39,467 nt of DNA from a virus. Positions 23,127-29,606 of this stretch are shown one piece after another. Within the stretch, counting starts at the first letter, position 1. Every line of letters starts with the position of its first letter. Under the pieces are notes generated by a model that was not told the origin of the DNA, did not search any database, and worked only from the letters and a program-made list of their open reading frames with translations. A program made the translations under genes and the position numbers. The DNA is taken from IMG/VR virus record IMGVR_UViG_3300020410_000004, positions 1 to 39,467 of that record. One strand, 5' to 3'.

Positions 23127-23302
23127 TCCAATTCTTCCATCCATAGCTTCACCCATTCCTTAAAGGCGTTGCCCGCAGACCTCGCATCTGCCTCCGTTTT
23201 CCCAATCGACCCTCCCCGGCACCCGCAGGAGCAAGGGTCATCTTCCATCGGCTTGAATGGCCGCACCTCTTCACACTGACTGCATAATATAAAGCCCGTC
23301 AT
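23039..23302 (-). CDS. Cys-rich small zinc-binding-like protein
   Basis: This 87-residue protein has an N-terminal C-x2-C (LCSQC) and then CSCGC (residues about 24-28), a likely zinc ribbon, followed by a helix (ADARSAGNAFKEWVKLWMEEL). ATG 23302 overlaps the previous stop as ATGA. The last 30 residues overlap another gene and may be poorly constrained. It is probably a small DNA- or protein-binding accessory factor. Confidence 0.6.
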   Translation of the reverse strand: MTGFILCSQCEEVRPFKPMEDDPCSCGCRGGSIGKTEADARSAGNAFKEWVKLWMEELECPSTPQAQPWEQTNTTPCALLCCPSRSV

Positions 23303-23481
23303 CCCCGTCCCTCCAGTTCCTCAAACCGCTCCATCAGCCTGTCATGCGCTGCTGCGCGGTCCTCTGCCGTGGCGTGGCGGTGGTAGGCGGAGAGTGCCTC
23401 GCGCAGAAGCTGGTGCGCGGCCTTGCGCTGTGCCCCGGCTCTGTTGCGGCGGGTCTCGACGCTCTTGCTTGCGTGGGTCAT
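23299..23481 (-). CDS. Small basic helical protein
   Basis: This 60-residue protein begins THASKSVETRRNRAGAQRKA and is Arg/Ala/His-rich and helical throughout. ATG 23481 lies 2 bases after the previous stop, with a weak GAAAG site. Possibly DNA-binding because of its charge; not recognised. Confidence 0.55.
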   Translation of the reverse strand: MTHASKSVETRRNRAGAQRKAAHQLLREALSAYHRHATAEDRAAAHDRLMERFEELEGRG

Positions 23482-23483
23482 GG

Positions 23484-23885
23484 CTATACTTTCTTTTCCA
23501 GCATGCACGACGCGCATTCAAGCATTTCCCGCGCCCACTCGATCTGTGCATCTGTTTCAGCATCGCTCCACACATGAACGGCCCCAACGCCTCGCGCCAC
23601 CACAACAAGCTTTGCGTCGTCATCGCTGGCCATGCCAGAGACACGGGCGCGGGCGAAGTCGATTGACCCGTTTCCCTGCACGTCAGAGAAAGGCGCCACC
23701 TCGTCAGGGCTGCGATCCGGCGCTGAACCGGTGGCATCGAACCATGCCCCGTTTTCGGCTTCTGCAATTTCTCCGCAGCTTGCACATTCCGCCGTGCCGT
23801 CTTCGCACAGATGAAACGTGCTGCAATCGCAGGCGCAGACGAAGATCCGGCGGCGCGCTGACGGGAATGCGATGATGTCTGTCAT
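23484..23885 (-). CDS. Zinc-ribbon-containing accessory protein
   Basis: This 133-residue protein begins TDIIAFPSARRRIFVCACDC and continues FHLCEDGTAECASCGEIAEA, giving cysteine pairs suited to one zinc ribbon (C-x-C, C-x2-C). The C-terminal half is a beta-helical domain (DDAKLVVVARGVGAVHVWSD) with a further C-x2-C near the end. GAGGAGG precedes ATG 23885. The N-terminal form is known from small phage accessory proteins; function unknown. Confidence 0.68.
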   Translation of the reverse strand: MTDIIAFPSARRRIFVCACDCSTFHLCEDGTAECASCGEIAEAENGAWFDATGSAPDRSPDEVAPFSDVQGNGSIDFARARVSGMASDDDAKLVVVARGVGAVHVWSDAETDAQIEWAREMLECASCMLEKKV

Positions 23886-23938
23886 CCCTTGGCCTCCTCT
23901 TGGGCGATGAGGGAGCGGAGTGCGTCGAGGCGGGTCAT
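23882..23938 (-). CDS. 18-residue coupled mini-gene
   Basis: A minimal frame (M-T-R-L-D-A-L-R-S-L-I-A-Q-E-E-A-K-G) joined by ATGA overlaps both to the gene before (stop at 23935) and the gene after (start at 23885). The last codons carry the GAGGAGG ribosome site of the next gene. It may only serve to couple translation, or it may be the remnant of a longer protein. Supported by layout alone. Confidence 0.4.
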   Translation of the reverse strand: MTRLDALRSLIAQEEAKG

Positions 23939-24231
23939 TTGCAGTCCTCTCGGAATGCGGCGATTGCCTCGACCAGCTCGGCGCCACGCGGCCCGGCGAA
24001 GTTCTTGGCGAACCATTCCGCAGCATCCGCCATCCGGTCAGCGGCGATGCGCTGGCGGGCAAGTGCGTGGGCGGCGGCTATCAAGCGGGCGTCGGCTTCG
24101 CTGTATGCCTCCGCATGGTTAAATCCCGGAATCGTTTCGATGTAATAGGTATACCCGTTGTCATCGACAGACCAAGGCCCCGGCGTAGCCGCGTCCAGCA
24201 GCCGTTGCAGTTCTTCCGTGGTCAGGCTCAT
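23935..24231 (-). CDS. Ead/Ea22-like small accessory protein
   Basis: This 98-residue protein begins SLTTEELQRLLDAATPGPW, a form common at the start of phage ead/Ea22-like proteins, then has SEADARLIAAAHALARQRIAAD and a final helix. AAGGGAG lies 9 bases before ATG 24231 and the start overlaps as ATGA. The role of this family is unknown; members are typically early accessory genes. Confidence 0.65.
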   Translation of the reverse strand: MSLTTEELQRLLDAATPGPWSVDDNGYTYYIETIPGFNHAEAYSEADARLIAAAHALARQRIAADRMADAAEWFAKNFAGPRGAELVEAIAAFREDCK

Positions 24232-24413
24232 TTCGCTTCTCCCTTCAAGCGCCGATACCGGGCGCGCTTCTTGCAGTTGACGCTGTAGTATTCCGCACGG
24301 GCCGACGCGATGAACAGAACTCCGCACCCGCAGGCGCAGAGATGGGCCGTGCCGCGAACAACGTCGCCGGGGCGGATGTCAGAGACGCGCTTGCCGGGGG
24401 TGCGCCCGCTCAT
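24228..24413 (-). CDS. Small zinc-finger-like basic protein
   Basis: This 61-residue protein has CACGCGVLFIASARAEYYSV followed by NCKKRARYRRLKG. The CxCxC and later single Cys resemble treble-clef or FYVE-like small phage zinc proteins, and the basic C-terminus suggests nucleic-acid binding. It overlaps as ATGA with its upstream neighbour. Confidence 0.6.
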   Translation of the reverse strand: MSGRTPGKRVSDIRPGDVVRGTAHLCACGCGVLFIASARAEYYSVNCKKRARYRRLKGEAK

Positions 24414-24910
24414 GTCAGGCGCTCGATCTTGGCAGTGCCCTCCGGCTCGCCGTCGATCATGTCGAAAGTGATGCGGTGCCGGTCGATGTCAGAGCGGCTC
24501 GCCGTCCACAGGTTGGACTTGACGTTGCCATACAGCGTCACCGTCTCGCGCTTGGGTTCGGGGCGGACGCGGTAGGCGTAGCTAGAAATCCACTCTGGCG
24601 GGCTGTCTGTAATCCAAAACGATTGACTTATGTCACCCTCAAGACACTCGATCACCTTCCCCTCATGCGCGGCAAGCATCAGAGCGCCCTTCTCTGCGTC
24701 GGTCATGTCGCCCCACGTCTTTGGGGCGTCGCAGGCGCGGGATATGAGGCGGAAGGCGGCGCGATCCGTGTAAGGGTTATCACCGTTGCTGCCCGTCCCG
24801 TAATACAATCCATCACGGATCTCAGTCACAGTAGTAACTCCCTTTCCGGGAAGGTACTCCACCACGTCGCCGGGCTGCACGTTCAGTTCCTTGAGGGTCT
24901 TTCCGGTCAT
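24410..24910 (-). CDS. Hypothetical accessory protein with SH3-like N-terminus
   Basis: This 166-residue protein begins TGKTLKELNVQPGDVVEYLPG, a small barrel-like motif, followed by ACDAPKTWGDMTDAEKGALML and an EWISSYAYRVRPE beta part. ATG 24910 is preceded by GGAG at 6 bases (a second ATG is at 24922). A GC-rich hairpin lies just upstream. Function unknown. Confidence 0.62.
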   Translation of the reverse strand: MTGKTLKELNVQPGDVVEYLPGKGVTTVTEIRDGLYYGTGSNGDNPYTDRAAFRLISRACDAPKTWGDMTDAEKGALMLAAHEGKVIECLEGDISQSFWITDSPPEWISSYAYRVRPEPKRETVTLYGNVKSNLWTASRSDIDRHRITFDMIDGEPEGTAKIERLT

Positions 24911-24928
24911 GTCGTTCTCCATGGGTTG

Positions 24929-24948
24929 CCCCGGCGCTGGGGCCGGGG
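24929..24948. terminator. GC-rich hairpin before the 24410 gene
   Basis: A perfect 7-bp stem (CCCCGGC at 24929-24935, GCCGGGG at 24942-24948) with a 6-base loop lies in the short gap between two leftward genes. No T tract follows it on the minus strand, so it is at best a weak terminator or an mRNA-stability or attenuation hairpin. Confidence 0.35.
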
Positions 24949-24958
24949 TGGGGGGTGG

Positions 24959-25267
24959 TTATTGCATACAGCGGGGCAGAGTTGGCGTGTGCCGATAGTG
25001 GTGGAATGCGCTGGGGCGGTAATCAACCGGGCCATAATGGCTGGCGGGGCGGGCATCAGCTATGCCGAGATCCACAGCGACCGCGTGTGCCTCGCGCATG
25101 GCTTTATCGATATCCATGCCAAGCCACGTCAGGTCTGCGCCGTTCTTCTGGATCTGGCGAGGCGTCATGTCTTCATAAGATTTTCCGCTCAAAGTCGCTT
25201 GACGTTTGCGCATCGAAATCAGAGAGGCGATCAAACGCTTCATGCGCTCAAGGTCTTCAAGGTCCAT
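24959..25267 (-). CDS. Hypothetical helical protein
   Basis: This 102-residue protein begins DLEDLERMKRLIASLISMRK, then has SYEDMTPRQIQKNGADLTWL and AMREAHAVAVDLGIADARPA. GGAG lies 9 bases before ATG 25267. A promoter candidate is just upstream (25317-25345). Not recognised. Confidence 0.6.
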   Translation of the reverse strand: MDLEDLERMKRLIASLISMRKRQATLSGKSYEDMTPRQIQKNGADLTWLGMDIDKAMREAHAVAVDLGIADARPASHYGPVDYRPSAFHHYRHTPTLPRCMQ

Positions 25268-25316
25268 CTGCGTTACTCCGGGTTCCGGCACCGCACCGTG
25301 CGCTGCCTATGCCCTC

Positions 25317-25345
25317 ACAATGCGCCATCACGGGGCTACCGTCAA
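25317..25345 (-). promoter_or_regulatory. Putative leftward promoter
   Basis: On the minus strand TTGACG (25345-25340) and CATTGT (25322-25317) are separated by 17 bases, in the 92-bp gap between the winged-helix gene and the 24959 gene. The -35 box is strong (5 of 6), the -10 box weak (3 of 6). Confidence 0.42.
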
Positions 25346-25359
25346 CAGGTTTTTACCCA

Positions 25360-25629
25360 TCACCCCGCATTTTCGGTAACATCCTCCACCAGCCGATACA
25401 CGGCCTTGGCCCGGCAATCCCCGCCGCGATCCGTCAGGATGGTAAGGCCCGCGTCCCGCAGCGCCTGAAACGCGGCCCGTAGCGTCGTCTCCTGCACTCC
25501 AAGCCGCTGCCGCAGTTCGTCCCGCGTCAGCACCGCTTGGCGCAGCACACGCAACAGCCGGTGCGCCGTGCCGCCCTTGCGGATTATGCCGGTCGGCAGT
25601 TCGACAACCCCGACCACAGGCCGCGTCAC
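25360..25629 (-). CDS. Winged-helix DNA-binding protein
   Basis: This 89-residue protein has a winged-helix pattern: TAHRLLRVLRQAVLTRDELRQ, LGVQETTLRAAFQALRDAGL (recognition helix) and a wing near ILTDRGGDCRAKAVYRL. It is a probable regulator or replication-linked factor. GTG 25629 is the only reasonable start after an in-frame TAA at 25668. The upstream 47-residue gene is in the same frame, and the 12 codons between look coding-like, so the two may once have been one protein. Confidence 0.65.
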   Translation of the reverse strand: MTRPVVGVVELPTGIIRKGGTAHRLLRVLRQAVLTRDELRQRLGVQETTLRAAFQALRDAGLTILTDRGGDCRAKAVYRLVEDVTENAG

Positions 25630-25665
25630 TCTCTGCGGGCCTTGCTGGTGCCGTTCCTCCCGGCA

Positions 25666-25809
25666 TTATTCCGGCCGGCGTAGGGCCAGCCATGCGCGGG
25701 CAAGCTCATCCTCGTCTCCGCTCCGGATCGGGCCGTGCGCTGGCTTGGAGGGCGTGCAGGCGCTGAGACGGGGCTGCGCGCTTGTGTGGGTGCGGGGTGT
25801 CTGGATCAT
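25666..25809 (-). CDS. 47-residue protein, possibly the former N-terminus of the winged-helix protein
   Basis: The ATG overlaps the previous stop as ATGA. The protein begins M-I-Q-T-P-R-T-H-T-S, is Pro/Arg-rich, and ends with a helix (DEDELARAWLALRRPE). Its TAA is in frame with the following winged-helix protein, and no other start occurs before GTG 25629. No domain recognised. Confidence 0.5.
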   Translation of the reverse strand: MIQTPRTHTSAQPRLSACTPSKPAHGPIRSGDEDELARAWLALRRPE

Positions 25810-26063
25810 TGCTGCGGCCCATCTGCCAGAGCGCGCACGGCGGCGCGGGCCAAGGCGCGGAAGCGGTCTCGCGTCACGGCGCTATTTTGCCACTTGGTTT
25901 CCCCTGCATTCGGATGCTGAGAAACGCAGATAGCTTTTGCGACGTGATCTAAATTTGCCTGCGCCACCGCCACTGCTACCGTGGGGCAATACGCCGCTCT
26001 CAAGGCGTCTGCCAACGCTTTCCGCCGATATTCATCCCGCGCGTTCGTTTGATCAATGGTCAT
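25806..26063 (-). CDS. Hypothetical Ala-rich helical protein
   Basis: This 85-residue protein begins TIDQTNARDEYRRKALADAL, then AVAQANLDHVAKAICVSQHP and a final helix RDRFRALARAAVRALAD. AGGAG precedes ATG 26063. The pattern resembles small phage early proteins of the Ead type, but the assignment is weak. Confidence 0.58.
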   Translation of the reverse strand: MTIDQTNARDEYRRKALADALRAAYCPTVAVAVAQANLDHVAKAICVSQHPNAGETKWQNSAVTRDRFRALARAAVRALADGPQQ

Positions 26064-26101
26064 GATCTTTGCTCCTGTTGGGTCTTGGGGGTCGGTGGCG
26101 G

Positions 26102-26329
26102 TCACTTTTCAGCCCTCATGTCTGCATTGCAGCGCGGGCACGGCGTACCTCGGCGCATTTCGGAATCTGGCCTGCTGTCATTGATCCAACCGCTTTCCCA
26201 GCCGCACCGGCATTGGTATTTCGCCACCTGCTGACCGTCTGGCGCTTCTCCGGCATCGATAAGCTTTGCCATGACGCGGGGCTTCGCGCGCGGCGGCTTG
26301 GTAAAAAGCTCTGCTTGTTTCGCTTTCAT
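26102..26329 (-). CDS. Small zinc-ribbon protein
   Basis: This 75-residue protein has a basic N-terminus (KAKQAELFTKPPRAKPR), then YQCRCGWESGWI and TPCPRCNADM, two C-x-C/C-x2-C pairs of a zinc ribbon. ATG 26329 overlaps the stop of the P-like gene as ATGA. It may bind nucleic acid or a polymerase subunit. Confidence 0.65.
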   Translation of the reverse strand: MKAKQAELFTKPPRAKPRVMAKLIDAGEAPDGQQVAKYQCRCGWESGWINDSRPDSEMRRGTPCPRCNADMRAEK

Positions 26330-26919
26330 TCCGGATCCACCCTCATACAATCGCCCTTCATCGCTTCATCCACGGCGGCGCGGCGCTCCGCCGCAGATTT
26401 GCCGGGGAACATCTCGTCAATCATCGCCTGCATTCGGTCTTTCTCCTCCTGCGTGGCGCGGCGCATCATCGGCGGGCGCTTTGGTTCTGGCCCTTCAAGC
26501 GCAGCGATCATGTGGCGGCGCGGGCTGGCGAGGGCGTTGCAAATCTTCTCCAACTCCTCCCATGACGGGAACCACTTCCACGCACGGCGCAGCAGCGTAT
26601 CCTTGACCACATCGGCGGGATAGGCGCGCAGACGGCTGGCAAAGGCCGTGACCATCAGTTCCGCATCAAGACCTTCGCGGCCCCTTCCAGCGGTCAGCAC
26701 CGAAAGCTCAGCAAGCCATTCTTCGATCCACTCGACGGGCGCGGGCTCAATCATCATCCGAAGGTCCGCCAACGCGGCGCGGCGCTGATCTTCCCCGCCG
26801 AAGGCTTCGCAGGACACCGCAACGTCATAGCACGGCCCACCGGGCGGGAATCGCGTCTCATATCTGACGCTCAGCTTTGCGCCGCGCGACAACGCTTGCG
26901 ATACTGCTACCGCGTCCAT
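26326..26919 (-). CDS. Replication protein, lambda P-like candidate helicase loader
   Basis: This 197-residue protein follows an O-like initiator gene, the place of lambda P. It contains LSVRYETRFPPGGPCYDVAV, a helical region MVTAFASRLRAYPADVVKD and the phrase RAWKWFPSWEELEKICNALA. The C-terminus is acidic-basic helix (QEEKDRMQAMIDEMFPGKSA). The start at ATG 26919 lies 62 bases inside the initiator gene; its ribosome site is weak. Loading of the host DnaB helicase is inferred from gene order. Confidence 0.6.
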   Translation of the reverse strand: MDAVAVSQALSRGAKLSVRYETRFPPGGPCYDVAVSCEAFGGEDQRRAALADLRMMIEPAPVEWIEEWLAELSVLTAGRGREGLDAELMVTAFASRLRAYPADVVKDTLLRRAWKWFPSWEELEKICNALASPRRHMIAALEGPEPKRPPMMRRATQEEKDRMQAMIDEMFPGKSAAERRAAVDEAMKGDCMRVDPE

Positions 26920-27667
26920 ATCCCGTGGCGTTCGCTGTGCCAGACGGGCCGCGATTCTTGATGTATCGCCATGCGATCTGCTCAACCCGGTTCCTCCATG
27001 CCGCTCGCCATCCGCGCAAAGACTTCCGGGATTTTGCGTCTGGGAGGTCTGACCAGTATGCATGGAAGTCAAACGCGATAAGTCCAATTTCTTCATCGTT
27101 CAGGCCCTTGGATTTTGCATAGAAGATCATGTCGTCGTCTGGCGCCCAGTTCTCTGGCAATCGCGCCTTGGCCGGTGTTGCTAGTTCTGCGAACAGATCG
27201 ACCTGATTTGCGGCGACGGGCAGCGGCGCAGCCGCGTCCCCCTTCTTACCATCTGGTTTAATATCTGGTTTACTATCTGGTATAGGTTGGCGATCCTTAG
27301 CCAATCCATTGGCGATATTTCGACACTCCATTGGCGATCCTTGACCAATGGCGTCGTCTACCCAAGACGCCGTTACGGTCGGGCTATACCAGTTGGTGCG
27401 GTCGTAGCTCGCGCGGTTGTAGTCGCCCTTCACAAGCAAGCCGTCATCGATCAGGCGGACAATCGCCGTCTTGATCTGGCTCGCGGTCAGGTAGGGGAAA
27501 AGCTCCGCAAAAGCCCGCGTGCTGTTGTAGGTCCAGACGTATCCGTCCATGACGTGCTTTCGGTTGGCGCGGTTCTTCTCTGCCCAGAAAAGCAGGTTCT
27601 GGTAGATCACGGCGGCGTTCAAGCCAACGCGCGCCGCAATCTCAGGATCGAACGTGTGCAGGCTCAC
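26858..27667 (-). CDS. Replication initiator, lambda O-like, with winged helix
   Basis: This 269-residue protein begins SLHTFDPEIAARVGLNAAV and has a winged-helix pattern with YNSTRAFAELFPYLTASQIK and AIVRLIDDGLLVKGDYN (about residues 1-95). A low-complexity linker (IPDSKPDIKPDGKK) follows, then a C-terminal domain about 170-245 with IAFDFHAYWSDLPD and WRAAWRNRVEQIAW. The linker-coding DNA carries repeats like the lambda origin. GTG 27667 is chosen because the family-like sequence begins there. It would bind the iterons and recruit the P-like protein. Confidence 0.75.
   Translation of the reverse strand: MSLHTFDPEIAARVGLNAAVIYQNLLFWAEKNRANRKHVMDGYVWTYNSTRAFAELFPYLTASQIKTAIVRLIDDGLLVKGDYNRASYDRTNWYSPTVTASWVDDAIGQGSPMECRNIANGLAKDRQPIPDSKPDIKPDGKKGDAAAPLPVAANQVDLFAELATPAKARLPENWAPDDDMIFYAKSKGLNDEEIGLIAFDFHAYWSDLPDAKSRKSLRGWRAAWRNRVEQIAWRYIKNRGPSGTANATGYGRGSSIASVVARRKAERQI
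27251..27352. other. Candidate replication origin (iterons plus AT-rich repeats)
   Basis: Inside the initiator gene, TTGGCGAT occurs at 27287, 27309 and 27331, spaced exactly 22 bp, about two helical turns. Copies 1 and 3 are partly palindromic (TTGGC...GCCAA and ATTGG...CCAAT). Next to them ATCTGGTTTA occurs at 27251 and 27263, and the variant ATCTGGTATA at 27275, spaced 12 bp and AT-rich like an unwinding element. Lambda has its origin in O in the same order. Initiator binding is inferred. Confidence 0.72.
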
Positions 27668-27668
27668 G

Positions 27669-28058
27669 TCAGAGATCCAGTGCGCTGAGGATGCGGCTTT
27701 CGTAGTCCTCTTGGGCTGCGGCCTTGGCGGCGTCCTTAGAGGAGAAGTCAATCCACTCCGTTTCCAGTGCAGATATGGCTTCAAGCTCTAAGCCATCTTC
27801 ATACACCTTGATGGAATATTGAGCTACTGGCGTAATGCAAAACTCGTCTTCGCAGTCGATGACTGGTTCCCACTCCAGAGGCTTGACCTTGGGCGCGGCG
27901 CGGGTGTTCCATCGATCCCGGCCACGCTGTTTTGATCCGTCAGACGCGCCGGAGCCTTCTGCCCCGCATTGGCAGCGAACCCACGTTTCGTCTATGCCTT
28001 GGCGCAGATCAGTGCCGCCGCAGAACGGGCACGGTTTCAGTTCTGGAATTTCAGGCAT
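27669..28058 (-). CDS. Lar-like restriction-alleviation protein
   Basis: This 129-residue protein begins PEIPELKPCPFCGGTDLRQG and continues TWVRCQCGAEGSGASDGS then RDRWNTRA, the Lar-family zinc motif (CPFCG, CxCGA, WNTR). The Lar protein of Rac prophage is known to modulate host type I restriction-modification and protect unmodified DNA. A C-terminal part of 60 residues (EFCITPVAQYSIKVYEDG) is additional. ATG 28058 has AAAGGGG upstream, within a hairpin. The anti-restriction role here is inferred from the family. Confidence 0.75.
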   Translation of the reverse strand: MPEIPELKPCPFCGGTDLRQGIDETWVRCQCGAEGSGASDGSKQRGRDRWNTRAAPKVKPLEWEPVIDCEDEFCITPVAQYSIKVYEDGLELEAISALETEWIDFSSKDAAKAAAQEDYESRILSALDL

Positions 28059-28061
28059 GGA

Positions 28062-28083
28062 TTGCCCCTTTCGGTTGGGGCAA
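28062..28083 (-). promoter_or_regulatory. Hairpin sequestering the Lar-like gene's ribosome site
   Basis: A 7-bp stem (TTGCCCC pairing with GGGGCAA, loop of 8 bases) lies directly before the Lar-like ATG, and the 3' arm contains the AAAGGGG Shine-Dalgarno. Translation may be temperature- or coupling-dependent. A weak promoter (TTGAGA, 17 bases, GACAGT on the minus strand) lies just upstream. Confidence 0.45.
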
Positions 28084-28165
28084 GGCTTGACTGTCGGCAC
28101 CACCCGGACTAGTCTCAACCTTGCAGTTTGGTTGTTGCACCCTAGCTCTTTACCAGAGAGATGGC

Positions 28166-28192
28166 AAGGCCCCGGTTTCCCGCCGGGGCCTT
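28166..28192. terminator. Strong perfect hairpin, candidate terminator
   Basis: AAGGCCCCGG at 28166-28175 pairs perfectly with CCGGGGCCTT at 28183-28192, giving a 10-bp stem with a 7-base loop, just after the stop of the 28195 gene. No long T tract follows on either strand, so it is either a partial terminator that sets the ratio of early replication genes or an mRNA 3' protection hairpin. Confidence 0.6.
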
Positions 28193-28194
28193 AG

Positions 28195-28350
28195 TCATTT
28201 CTGCGGCAACTCCACGCCCAGTGCCTTGGCACGGGCTATCAGCGCCGCCCGCTCACCGTCCCGCTCCGGCTGGATACGGGCCACGCAGACCGCATCCCAC
28301 CAGCCTAGAAGTTCGCGCGGCGAGAGCTTGGGGATTTCGTCCGTTGTCAC
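28195..28350 (-). CDS. Small hypothetical protein before the hairpin
   Basis: This 51-residue protein begins TTDEIPKLSPRELLGWWDAV, then ERDGERAALIARAKALGVELP. GTG 28350 overlaps the preceding stop as GTGA and has AAGGAGG 11 bases upstream; an ATG at 28377 would add 9 residues. Helical; not recognised. Confidence 0.58.
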   Translation of the reverse strand: MTTDEIPKLSPRELLGWWDAVCVARIQPERDGERAALIARAKALGVELPQK

Positions 28351-28694
28351 TCCCCAAGCGCCTCCTTCAGTCGCCACAAGGCATCGCTTGAAACGTCATT
28401 TCCGGCAAGGAATGCGCGCACTTCATCACGAAGGCTTTCAAGGGCGCTCTCCGCTTCATCCTTCTCGCTTTCGATCTCTTTCAGCTTCTCCTCTGCCTCT
28501 TTGGCCCTTTCCTCAGCCTCCTCCGCTGCGGCGTCCATTTCGTCAATCTGCTCCTGAAAGTCCACGCCCCACTCTGAGGACGTCCAGACACCGCAAAACT
28601 CCGAAGGGAATGGGACGGTGAACGTTGCAGTGCCGATCTGCAAGCTGTTGCGGAGTATTGATCCATCCAGCCTGATCTCGATTTCATCGGTCAT
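28347..28694 (-). CDS. Acidic coiled-coil protein
   Basis: This 115-residue protein has a beta-type N-terminus (EIEIRLDGSILRNSLQIGTA, VPFPSEFCGVWTSSEWGV) and a long Glu/Lys/Ala coiled coil (about residues 47-95, AEEAEERAKEAEEKLKEIES). ATG 28694 overlaps as ATGA with the gene before. It may be an oligomerisation partner of early proteins; not recognised. Confidence 0.62.
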   Translation of the reverse strand: MTDEIEIRLDGSILRNSLQIGTATFTVPFPSEFCGVWTSSEWGVDFQEQIDEMDAAAEEAEERAKEAEEKLKEIESEKDEAESALESLRDEVRAFLAGNDVSSDALWRLKEALGE

Positions 28695-29032
28695 GATGCT
28701 GCCCGCCCAGACGCAAGGCCGATCCTGATCTGATAGGCGCACAGCATTCCAACGGCGCGATCTTCGGCCATCACGCCGCGCCGCGCTGCTGATCCAAGGT
28801 CTCGCACAAGGGTTTTGGGGTATCCCATCTTTGCTGCGGCGCAGGCAACGTCCTCCTGCGCTTCGCTGACGCGCTGCCCTACGACATGCTCTTCCGCATA
28901 CCTTTCGGCAAAGCGGATAAGCTCCCGGCTTGTCGCATCCCATAGGCGGGCTTTCACGTCGATATCTTCTTGAGATTCTTTCAGTCTGTGCGATATCATC
29001 GCATCCTCCATTGTGCTGACTTGCAGGCTCAT
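28691..29032 (-). CDS. Hypothetical helical early protein
   Basis: This 113-residue protein begins SLQVSTMEDAMISHRLKESQ and has ATSRELIRFAERYAEEHVVG and EDVACAAAKMGYPKTLVRDL. ATG 29032 overlaps the previous stop as ATGA and AGGGAGG lies upstream. The longer frame is shadow. It may be a DNA-binding helix bundle; not recognised. Confidence 0.62.
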   Translation of the reverse strand: MSLQVSTMEDAMISHRLKESQEDIDVKARLWDATSRELIRFAERYAEEHVVGQRVSEAQEDVACAAAKMGYPKTLVRDLGSAARRGVMAEDRAVGMLCAYQIRIGLASGRAAS

Positions 29033-29253
29033 ACGTCCCGCGCCTCCCTGTCGTATTCCAACTGCATTGCGCGCTCCACCGAAGCGCCAGCCTCTGCCAG
29101 ATCTTGCAGCGGCGCTTTGGCCCCGCGCTGGCCCGCCATCAGCAGCTTCTTCACCGCGTGCGCTCGTGCCGGGCAGGTGACGCCGTAGGCTTCGAGGATA
29201 TCGTAGACGTCCACGGTTTCGCTGCGGATTTTGCGGTGGTATTTGCTGGTCAT
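29029..29253 (-). CDS. Conserved phage hypothetical protein
   Basis: This 74-residue protein contains SETVDVYDILEAYGVTCPAR, AHAVKKLLMAGQRGAKAPLQ and ERAMQLEYDRE. A protein of this form (VDVYDIL...VTCPAxxHAxKKLLMxGQRG) is widely found in the early regions of phages, but its function is not known to me. GGAGG lies 7 bases before ATG 29253. Confidence 0.75.
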   Translation of the reverse strand: MTSKYHRKIRSETVDVYDILEAYGVTCPARAHAVKKLLMAGQRGAKAPLQDLAEAGASVERAMQLEYDREARDV

Positions 29254-29606
29254 GCTGTTGCCTCCGTGATTGCGACGTAAACAGCGCCGCCCTTGATCTT
29301 TTCGCCGCGCGTGATGGTGATAGACCAACGCCGGTCATCGACGCCGGTTGCCGCTGCAATGCCGTCCAGCCCCGATTTCATCGCCGCCAGCATGTTGTCT
29401 AAATCCCCGGTGTTGCGGGGCGGGTGGAACGTGATGGAGACGTGCAGAGCCGCCGCAGGTATCTGCCTGATCCCCGCAGCCATGGCGGCATACTGGCAGT
29501 CAGCCTTGTATTTCGCGGCGGCAGCAGCCTTTGTGCGCCAGTGCGCGCGAGAGTTGGGGGATAGGTCGCGCGGGAACCATGGCAGGGTGACAAACCAAAT
29601 GTTCAT
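29250..29606 (-). CDS. rusA: Holliday junction resolvase RusA-like
   Basis: This 118-residue endonuclease cuts Holliday junctions. It begins NIWFVTLPWFPRDLSPNSRA (LSPNSR motif) and has the acidic residues NTGDLDN (Asp68 and Asp70) and TGVDD (Asp90/91), matching RusA's catalytic Asp set. Length fits RusA (about 120). It overlaps as ATGA with the HTH gene before. It would resolve recombination or replication intermediates before packaging. Confidence 0.9.
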   Translation of the reverse strand: MNIWFVTLPWFPRDLSPNSRAHWRTKAAAAAKYKADCQYAAMAAGIRQIPAAALHVSITFHPPRNTGDLDNMLAAMKSGLDGIAAATGVDDRRWSITITRGEKIKGGAVYVAITEATA

